Of a DNA stretch of 7,024 bases, positions 1-4,167 are shown in pieces. How positions within the stretch are numbered: position 1 is the first letter of the stretch; the number at the start of each line of letters is the position of its first letter. The translations under genes were made by a program, and so were the position numbers. The stretch spans positions 18,023-25,046 of the forward strand of contig PKZC01000278.1 in the NCBI GenBank assembly GCA_003132905.1. The letters run 5' to 3'. This DNA comes from Bryobacterales bacterium (GTDB lineage Bacteria > Acidobacteriota > Terriglobia > Bryobacterales > Bryobacteraceae). The notes beneath the pieces were generated by a model. That model searched no databases and was not told the DNA's origin. It saw only the letters and a program-made list of their open reading frames with translations.

Positions 1-331
1 CTGCCAGATCGGCGGGCTCGCGCACGGGCGAATCGGGCGGCACAAAAATCCCGGCGGGTGAAACCGAATAGGCGTCGGCATAAAGCTTGCCGTGCCCATT
101 TGAGGCTGCCACATTCACGGTCCAATGACAGGCGCAGCTCACATCGGTGGTGCGGCCTTTTTCGTAGAGCTGATAGGCGCCCACTTTGTTGCCCAGATCG
201 TGCCGCTTTCCATCCTCAGAGACGATCTCGTCGCGGAACTCGTAATCCAAGTCTTCGGCCGCAAAATAGCCCTTCTCTTCCGCTACCCATTCCTGCAGAC
301 GCATATGGGGCGCTATGACGAACTTAGGCAT
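1..331 (-). CDS. Periplasmic-binding-protein-fold protein (NMT1/THI5/SsuA-like), 5' part only
   Basis: The gene starts at ATG 331 on the minus strand and is open to the window edge, giving 110 codons. The N-terminus (MPKFVIAPHMRLQEWVAEEK, then GYFAAEDLDYEF) matches the first strand and helix of NitT/TauT/THI5-type substrate-binding proteins, where an '...A.EKGYF..EGL...' segment is typical. The later 'VREPADLA' (103-110) matches the usual '.sPaDLkGK' segment just before the domain crossover. The start is well supported: AGAAGGAG (337-344) lies 5 nt upstream, and the nearby ATG at 336 reaches a stop within eight codons. Two things are odd. There is no signal peptide or lipobox, so the product may be cytosolic, like THI5-type enzymes, rather than an ABC transporter receptor. 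It also carries a Cys66-x-Cys68-His69 cluster. The ligand is unknown. It is divergent from everything else in the window. Confidence 0.8.
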   Translation of the reverse strand, partial: MPKFVIAPHMRLQEWVAEEKGYFAAEDLDYEFRDEIVSEDGKRHDLGNKVGAYQLYEKGRTTDVSCACHWTVNVAASNGHGKLYADAYSVSPAGIFVPPDSPVREPADLA

Positions 332-366
332 GGCATCTCCTTCTGGGGCGCTATTGCTTCATTGTA
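332..366 (-). promoter_or_regulatory. Shine-Dalgarno and possible -10 box of the minus-strand binding-protein gene
   Basis: Read on the minus strand, AGAAGGAG (337-344) sits 5 nt before the ATG and is a strong ribosome binding site. Further upstream TACAAT (361-366) is a good sigma-70 -10 hexamer, which would put the transcript start near 354 and give a leader of about 23 nt. No convincing -35 hexamer is seen at 16-18 nt spacing, so the promoter part is tentative while the ribosome binding site is firm. Confidence 0.5.
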
Positions 367-395
367 TTCCCTTGCTGCTCGTCAGGTTCCCGTGC

Positions 396-429
396 CACCG
401 TTGGCTAGTACGCTAAATCTGTGTCCCTG
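396..429 (+). repeat. Left copy of an imperfect inverted repeat flanking the low-GC island
   Basis: The core at 411-429 (CGCTAAATCTGTGTCCCTG) is the reverse complement of 1283-1301 with one mismatch in 19. Going outward, 396-410 still matches the right copy at 10 of 15 positions, so about 28 of 34 positions match in all. It lies in the intergenic space between the minus-strand binding-protein gene and the zinc-ribbon gene, so coding constraint does not explain the similarity. It may be a terminal inverted repeat of a small mobile element or a dispersed genomic repeat. Confidence 0.6.
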
Positions 430-430
430 C

Positions 431-445
431 TGATATGATGCTGGA
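431..445 (+). promoter_or_regulatory. Extended -10 promoter placing transcription start at the zinc-ribbon start codon
   Basis: TGATATGAT (431-439) fits the extended -10 pattern TGnTATAAT with one mismatch in the hexamer. The hexamer TATGAT ends 6 nt before ATG 446, so transcription would begin at or next to the start codon and give a leaderless mRNA. There is no good -35 box, which extended -10 promoters can tolerate. It lies just inside the left inverted repeat. Confidence 0.4.
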
Positions 446-616
446 ATGTCTGAAACGCCGGAAGATTTGAAGCGCGAAGCGGATGAGGAAGCAATTCGGA
501 GCAAAGGGCTGAAGTGTCGCCTCTGCGATGAGGATATCCGCACTCAGGGGGACTTGGAATCCTTCGGGAGCAATGATCGGTTGTGCAGCAGGTGCGCTCA
601 CAAAGAATCTGAGTAG
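446..616 (+). CDS. Small two-CxxC zinc-ribbon-like protein (56 aa)
   Basis: This short ORF encodes 56 residues from ATG 446 to TAG 614-616. After a charged helical N-terminus (1-20, MSETPEDLKREADEEAIRSK) it carries Cys24-x-x-Cys27 and Cys47-x-x-Cys50, separated by 19 residues. That spacing and pattern is a classic zinc ribbon/treble-clef small fold. The exact family is not recognised; such proteins often bind nucleic acid or act as adaptors, but nothing here shows a partner. There is no Shine-Dalgarno sequence; a -10-like hexamer ends 6 nt before the ATG, suggesting leaderless expression. The next ORF starts 8 nt after the stop, so the two are probably co-transcribed. GC is lower than in the large genes downstream. 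The paired cysteine motifs make chance unlikely despite the small size. Confidence 0.65.
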   Translation: MSETPEDLKREADEEAIRSKGLKCRLCDEDIRTQGDLESFGSNDRLCSRCAHKESE

Positions 617-623
617 GCTACTC
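611..623. repeat. 13-nt perfect palindrome between the two small genes
   Basis: GAGTAG-G-CTACTC is a perfect 6-bp dyad with a single central base. It spans the TAG stop of the zinc-ribbon gene and ends 1 nt before ATG 625. A one-base loop is too tight for an RNA hairpin, so it would act as a DNA dyad (protein-binding site), or it may be chance. Confidence 0.35.
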
Positions 624-624
624 C

Positions 625-825
625 ATGGAACCTTCCAGCGAACGCGAGAGGGAAATTGCCAATAGGGTTGATAGTAAAGCGAAGGCCATAGCCGAAGGGC
701 AGGGATACTGGGGCGACAATATCATTACCGAGATGAAGGTCGCAGTCCCGTTCGTTATGAGCGGTAGTGAGCTTGACTTCCTTGAGCGGTATATCGCCTG
801 CAAACGCGATACTCCGCAGGCTTAG
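625..825 (+). CDS. Hypothetical protein (66 aa), probably co-transcribed with the zinc-ribbon gene
   Basis: The ORF starts at ATG 625, 8 nt after the zinc-ribbon stop, and ends at TAG 823-825. The product is highly charged at the N-terminus (MEPSSEREREIANRVDSKAK), probably an amphipathic helix. A mixed segment follows (VAVPFVMSGSELDFLERYIA, 39-58) that looks like a strand, turn and helix. There is no signal peptide, membrane segment or cysteine motif; a single Cys59 is present. No family is recognised. An 83-codon ORF lies opposite on the minus strand (598-849). The plus strand is preferred because of the tight spacing behind the zinc-ribbon gene and the soluble, helical composition. No clear Shine-Dalgarno sequence is seen, so translation may be coupled. 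Confidence 0.45.
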   Translation: MEPSSEREREIANRVDSKAKAIAEGQGYWGDNIITEMKVAVPFVMSGSELDFLERYIACKRDTPQA

Positions 826-920
826 ACGGCTTCCATGAATCTCTGCCATCGCTCCCTTTGCGATGCCCCTAGAGTGATGTCGCCGCCAGCAAGGTAGGGT
901 TCCCTGCTTGTCGCCTGGCC

Positions 921-965
921 GGGCTGCTAGGCGGCTAAGAGCAGTTTACAAAAAGCCAGCAGCCC
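921..965. other. Stable imperfect hairpin in the gap between the small genes
   Basis: GGGCTGCT (921-928) pairs perfectly with AGCAGCCC (958-965). Inside it, after a 4-nt bulge on the left arm, GGCT (933-936) pairs with AGCC (954-957), leaving a loop of 17 nt. It follows the small operon ending at 825 and precedes the ORF region at 1021. No run of T follows, so it is not a canonical intrinsic terminator; it could still be a 3'-end or RNA-stabilising structure. The rest of 826-1020 shows no ORF of note and no tRNA-like fold. Confidence 0.4.
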
Positions 966-1066
966 TCACTTAGGTAAGAGCGGCGTAGCGGTAGTGCAAA
1001 ACTGATACTCTCTTGGGATTATGACGCCAGAGCAGGAAAACAACATTGTGCAAGCAATGACAGACA

Positions 1067-1270
1067 TTGGATTGGACGGTGTATCCTGACGCCGATGCCG
1101 TCGAAGCGATACGGTCAGTGCTTGGGTGTTCTCACCAGGACGCTAAAGGCTCACTGACGGAGATTTGCGTCAATCGAGACGTACTTGAATGCCGAAGCGA
1201 GAGCGGCACACATTCCGAATCATGGCCCAAGTGGAAGACGAGATGGAGATGGGTCAAAAAGTCAAAGTAG
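1067..1270 (+). CDS. Small hypothetical protein, possibly frameshifted near its N-terminus
   Basis: The frame open from 1061 to TAG 1268-1270 encodes about 67 residues from TTG 1067. It has a helix-like stretch (DADAVEAIRSVLGCSHQDAK), then a segment ending in an aromatic-basic tail (WPKWKTRWRWVKKSK). The 'a.eaIrsvLgcs.qdAk..l.e......vle' pattern resembles a small helix-turn-helix or winged-helix protein; this is an impression from the sequence, not a recognised family. The start is unsettled: TTG 1067 has no Shine-Dalgarno sequence. A 22-codon ORF in another frame begins at ATG 1021 (MTPEQENNIVQAMTDIGLDG...) and overlaps it to 1089. Joining the two by one base removed near the tandem ATTGGATTGG (1066-1075) would give a natural protein of about 82 residues from 1021. 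So it may be a pseudogene, a sequencing error or a truncated gene. Confidence 0.35.
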   Translation: MDWTVYPDADAVEAIRSVLGCSHQDAKGSLTEICVNRDVLECRSESGTHSESWPKWKTRWRWVKKSK

Positions 1271-1282
1271 CCCCATCAAAAC

Positions 1283-1316
1283 CAGGGACATAGATTTAGC
1301 GCACCACCCACCGTTG
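1283..1316 (-). repeat. Right copy of the imperfect inverted repeat flanking the low-GC island
   Basis: The core at 1283-1301 (CAGGGACATAGATTTAGCG) pairs with 411-429 in inverted orientation, 18 of 19 positions. The outer extension to 1316 matches at 10 of 15. It follows the last small ORF of the island (stop at 1270), and its outer end overlaps the -35 hexamer (1314-1319) of the promoter of the cytochrome/PHM gene. No clear target-site duplication is visible outside the two copies. Confidence 0.6.
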
Positions 1317-1371
1317 CGTTGCATGCAGACCTCAAATATAATGCTGACAGTGGCTTTTGCCCGCTAGGAGG
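1314..1371 (+). promoter_or_regulatory. Near-consensus sigma-70 promoter and Shine-Dalgarno for the cytochrome/PHM gene
   Basis: TTGCGT (1314-1319), exactly 17 nt, then TATAAT (1337-1342): a perfect -10 and a -35 with its TTG core at optimal spacing. Transcription should start near 1349. AGGAGG (1366-1371) follows and leaves 7 nt to ATG 1379. This layout fixes the gene start at 1379, because the in-frame TTG at 1319 lies inside the promoter. The -35 box overlaps the outer edge of the right inverted repeat. It is the best promoter in the window and probably drives the gene block to its right. Confidence 0.75.
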
Positions 1372-1378
1372 GTTCTAC

Positions 1379-2710
1379 ATGTTGCGGTTTTCTGTAATTG
1401 GTTTGGCGATGGGGATATCCGCCATCGCTGGGACGGGCACGAGCGCGCCCACGTTTAACAAGGACGTTCTGCCCATCTTGCAGAAGAACTGCCAGGGCTG
1501 CCACCGGCCGGGCGAAGTAGCGCCGATGTCGTTGATCACCTACAAAGACGCGCGGCCTTGGGCCAAAGCGATGAAGGTGGCCGTTGTCACTCAGAAGATG
1601 CCGCCGTGGTTCGCCGAGTTCGGCCATTTCGCGAACGATCGCACGATGAGCCCCGCCGACGTGAATACCTTGGTCACCTGGGCGAACAATGGCGCGCCGG
1701 AGGGCGATGCCAAAGATGCGCCATCGCCGCTGACCTTTCCCGAAGGCTGGCAGATCAAGCCCGACATGGTGATCGAGATGCCGAAGCCCTTCCATGTGAA
1801 GGCCACCGGGACCATCAACTACCAGAACATCAAGGTGCATGTTAATTTTCCCGAGGACATGTGGGTAGTAGCCGCTGAAATGCGCGCTGGAAATCCGAAG
1901 GTGGTGCATCACATGCGGGCCATCGTCACCCCGCCCGGAGCAACCTGGATGTCCAATGCGGTGTACGGCGAAGCATACGAGGAAGGTTCGGAAGCAATGA
2001 CCGGCGCCAAGGAAGGCACCGACCTGCTGGGCAAGTACAATCCCGGCCTGGGCGCGCAGCGCTTCGACGTCGACGGGGCCGCCAAGTTCGTTCCGAAAGG
2101 CTCCGACATCGTGTTCAATATCCACTACACGGCGGTTGGAACCGAACAGGACGATCTGTCCAAGGTTGGCTTGGTATTCGCGAAAACGCCTCCAAAGCGC
2201 CGCTACTGGATGTCGCCCGGCACTCCAGCGGCGTTCAATCTTGTGCTACCTCCGGGAGCCGAGAATCAGGAAGTGGTGAGCGAAGTGACCGTAGGCGTGG
2301 ACAACGCAGAGTTGGTCTATGTGCAGCCCCATATGCACCTGCGCGGTAAAGATTATGAACTGCGGGCGATTTACCCGACGGGCGAAACGCAAGAGATCTT
2401 CAAGGGCAAATGGAATTTCGACTGGCAGGTCGGCTACGAACTAGCGAAGCCGCTGCCGATGCCGAAGGGCACGCGCCTGCTTGCGATCGCGCATTACGAC
2501 AATTCGCTCAACAACAAATACAATCCGGATGCTACCAAGGAAATCCATTGGGGCGATCAGAATTGGGACGAGATGCAGTCCGGATTCCTCGGCATGGTAG
2601 TGGATAGAGACACGAATATGTCGAAGATCTTTATCCCCTCGGGCCCCAGTCTGTTACCGCGTGGAAAATCCGGCCCGACGCTGGCAACGGCGTTTGGCCT
2701 GACCAAGTAA
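1379..2710 (+). CDS. Secreted cytochrome c domain fused to a PHM-like copper monooxygenase domain
   Basis: The product has 443 residues and an export signal (about 1-17, cleavage likely after the AIA at 15-17). It then has a small cytochrome c domain: heme-binding Cys38-Gln-Gly-Cys41-His42, with Met74 in KMPPW the likely distal heme ligand. From about residue 120 it resembles the two beta-sandwich domains of copper type II ascorbate-dependent monooxygenases (peptidylglycine alpha-hydroxylating monooxygenase, PHM). All expected copper ligands are visible: His177-His178 and His249 (HY) for one copper, His318-x-His320 (PHMHLRG) and Met399 (WDEM, equivalent to PHM Met314) for the other. Family enzymes hydroxylate C-H bonds with O2 and two electrons; the attached heme domain could supply electrons in place of ascorbate (inference). 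The substrate is unknown. ATG 1379 is chosen over TTG 1319 because of the AGGAGG at 7 nt, the promoter position and the signal peptide starting there. It is the first gene of the same-strand block. Confidence 0.88.
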   Translation: MLRFSVIGLAMGISAIAGTGTSAPTFNKDVLPILQKNCQGCHRPGEVAPMSLITYKDARPWAKAMKVAVVTQKMPPWFAEFGHFANDRTMSPADVNTLVTWANNGAPEGDAKDAPSPLTFPEGWQIKPDMVIEMPKPFHVKATGTINYQNIKVHVNFPEDMWVVAAEMRAGNPKVVHHMRAIVTPPGATWMSNAVYGEAYEEGSEAMTGAKEGTDLLGKYNPGLGAQRFDVDGAAKFVPKGSDIVFNIHYTAVGTEQDDLSKVGLVFAKTPPKRRYWMSPGTPAAFNLVLPPGAENQEVVSEVTVGVDNAELVYVQPHMHLRGKDYELRAIYPTGETQEIFKGKWNFDWQVGYELAKPLPMPKGTRLLAIAHYDNSLNNKYNPDATKEIHWGDQNWDEMQSGFLGMVVDRDTNMSKIFIPSGPSLLPRGKSGPTLATAFGLTK

Positions 2711-2728
2711 AAGCAGCTTTCCAGCTTC

Positions 2729-2747
2729 ATTGCGCTAGACTGAGCGG
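2729..2747 (+). promoter_or_regulatory. Leaderless-type start motif before the M20 peptidase gene
   Basis: ATTGCGCTAGACTGA (2729-2743) recurs with one change at 4149-4163, at the same 19-nt distance from an ATG. TAGACT (2736-2741) matches TATAAT at four of six positions and ends 6 nt before the ATG, so the transcript would start at the start codon. No Shine-Dalgarno sequence is seen. The 37-nt gap after the preceding gene has no clear -35 box and no terminator. Confidence 0.4.
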
Positions 2748-4145
2748 ATGCGAATCTTTTTCGCGTTCGCTCTTCTAGTTTCTGGGCTGCCTGCGGGCGC
2801 TCAAACTCCTGACTGGTCCAAAGTCAACGACGAAGCCATGCGCCATTTCCAGGCGCTGGTGCAGATCGACAGTAGCGACCCACCCGGCAACGAGACCCAC
2901 GTAGCCGAATACGTCAAGAAAACACTGGAAGCCGACGGCATCCCGGTGCTGATGGTGGCCAAAGATCCGGCGCGCGCCAACATCATCGCGCGGCTGAAGG
3001 GCAACAGCTCAAAGAAGCCGCTGCTGATTATGGGGCACAGCGATGTGGTGCGGGTCGATCCCGCCAAATGGACCTTCCCGCCGTTTAGTGCCACCCGCCA
3101 GGGCGGCTACGTCTACGGCCGCGGCACGCTGGATGACAAGAGCGACCTGCTGGCCGCCATGATGACCATGCTGATGCTGAAGCGTCAGAAGACGCCGCTC
3201 GATCGCGACGTGATCTTCGTTTCCGAAGCAGGCGAAGAAGCTTCCACCGGGCCAGGAATCGAGTATCTGGTAAACGAACACTGGAATGATATCGACGCCG
3301 AGTTCTGTCTGGCCGAAAGCGGCGGAGTGCGGCTAAAGAACGGCCAAGCGCGATATGCCCTGGTGGAGACGACAGAAAAGCAGCCGAAAGGCGCGCGCCT
3401 GGTCGCTAAGGGACCGGCTGGGCATGGATCGCGTCCGCTGCGCACCAATGCCGTGGTTCACCTGGCGAAGGCCGTAGAAACGATCGCGGCCTGGGATCCG
3501 CCAATGCGGTTCAACGATACGACGCGCTACTACTTCGAAAAGATGGCGACCGTGAGTAGCCCTGAGGAGGCGGCACGGTTCAAAGGGCTGTTCGATTCGC
3601 AAAAGGCGCCGGCCGTTCGCGAATATCTTGCGGAGCACGATCCCATCAGTTACTCGATGCTGCACACCTCCATTTCGCCCAACATCATCAAGGGCGGCTA
3701 TCAGGTAAACGTGATTCCATCTGAAGCCGAAGCGACGCTCGACATCCGCGCGCTGCCGGACGAGAACATCGCGGCGTTCTATGACACGATGCGCAAGGTG
3801 ATCAACGATCCATCGATCGAAGTGATTCCCGAGACCGCGAACCAGCGGCCGGGCGCAGCGCCGTCGAAGCTGGATTCAGATGCGTATCATGCGGTGGAAG
3901 CGGCGTACAAGAGCATCTACGGCGTCATCACCATTCCGCTGATGCAGACCGGCGCAACCGACATGGCGTTCCTGCGCGCCAAGGGCGTCCAGTGTTACGG
4001 CATTGGGGCCATGGTTGACGAAGAAGACGCACCGAAAGGCTACGGGCCGCACAGCGATCAGGAACGGATTCTCGAGCAAGCCCTGTATAAGCACGTTCAG
4101 TTTTTCTGGCAAGCAGTGAACTCTATCGCAGGAGCTAAACATTAA
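2748..4145 (+). CDS. Secreted M20 family zinc metallopeptidase (carboxypeptidase/aminoacylase type)
   Basis: The 465-residue product starts with a signal peptide (MRIFFAFALLVSGLPAGAQ; cleavage probably after Ala18), so it acts outside the cytoplasm. The M20 di-zinc hydrolase fold is clear from its motifs in order: His97 in GHSDVV, bridging Asp129 in GRGTLDDKS, catalytic Glu163 and zinc ligand Glu164 in AGEEAS, Glu190 in LAESGG, the dimerisation-domain His226 in GPAGHGSRP, and the final zinc ligand His435 in GPHSDQE. All catalytic positions are present and the length is normal for the family. Glu rather than Asp at the 190 position is the CPG2-like state, which suggests carboxypeptidase or N-acyl-amino-acid hydrolase activity rather than aminopeptidase activity (inference). 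Expected role: hydrolysis of peptides or N-acylated amino acids. There is no Shine-Dalgarno sequence; start selection rests on the signal peptide and the shared upstream motif. Confidence 0.9.
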   Translation: MRIFFAFALLVSGLPAGAQTPDWSKVNDEAMRHFQALVQIDSSDPPGNETHVAEYVKKTLEADGIPVLMVAKDPARANIIARLKGNSSKKPLLIMGHSDVVRVDPAKWTFPPFSATRQGGYVYGRGTLDDKSDLLAAMMTMLMLKRQKTPLDRDVIFVSEAGEEASTGPGIEYLVNEHWNDIDAEFCLAESGGVRLKNGQARYALVETTEKQPKGARLVAKGPAGHGSRPLRTNAVVHLAKAVETIAAWDPPMRFNDTTRYYFEKMATVSSPEEAARFKGLFDSQKAPAVREYLAEHDPISYSMLHTSISPNIIKGGYQVNVIPSEAEATLDIRALPDENIAAFYDTMRKVINDPSIEVIPETANQRPGAAPSKLDSDAYHAVEAAYKSIYGVITIPLMQTGATDMAFLRAKGVQCYGIGAMVDEEDAPKGYGPHSDQERILEQALYKHVQFFWQAVNSIAGAKH

Positions 4146-4148
4146 CGG

Positions 4149-4167
4149 ATTGCGATAGACTGATGCG
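4149..4167 (+). promoter_or_regulatory. Leaderless-type start motif before the uncharacterised secreted protein gene
   Basis: ATTGCGATAGACTGA (4149-4163) is the second copy of the motif at 2729-2743, 14 of 15 identical and at the same distance from its ATG. It lies wholly in the 22-nt gap after the TAA at 4143-4145, so it is non-coding. TAGACT (4156-4161) ends 6 nt before ATG 4168; no Shine-Dalgarno sequence is seen. Confidence 0.4.

Larger units (their letters stand above)
396..1316. mobile_element. Candidate small non-autonomous element or relic cassette bounded by the inverted repeats
   Basis: This roughly 0.92-kb segment is bounded by the 34-nt imperfect inverted repeats and holds only small plus-strand ORFs and a hairpin. 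Sampled lines are about 50-58% GC, against about 60-70% in the genes on its right. No transposase or integrase is encoded, so if mobile it would need help in trans. The case is structural only: repeats, composition and accessory-type content. No target-site duplication was found and no known insertion sequence family is recognised. Confidence 0.3.

Noticed and set aside
58..433. Two plus-strand ORFs (58-318 and 125-433)
   Set aside because: Both overlap the minus-strand binding-protein gene, which has a strong Shine-Dalgarno and family-typical sequence; their arginine/proline-rich translations are typical antisense shadows.
598..849. 83-codon minus-strand ORF opposite the 66-residue hypothetical gene
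   Set aside because: The plus-strand ORF follows the zinc-ribbon gene by 8 nt and has a more natural composition. The minus frame has no ribosome binding site and no neighbour on its strand within the island, though it cannot be fully excluded.
921..965. Hairpin as an intrinsic terminator
   Set aside because: The right arm is followed by TCACTTAGG rather than a T-run.
921..965. Hairpin as the acceptor stem of a tRNA
   Set aside because: The enclosed loop is only 29 nt and has no D, anticodon or T-arm pattern.
391..1322. Target-site duplication outside the inverted repeats
   Set aside because: Left CGTGC (391-395) and right CGTTGC (1317-1322) are similar but not identical and too short to count.
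1319..1378. N-terminal extension of the cytochrome/PHM protein to an in-frame TTG at 1319
   Set aside because: This stretch contains the end of the -35 box, the perfect TATAAT and the AGGAGG, and the signal peptide starts at ATG 1379.
1364..2125. 253-codon minus-strand ORF
   Set aside because: It is opposite the heme and copper domains of the cytochrome/PHM gene and its translation has no recognisable motif; long antisense frames are common at high GC.
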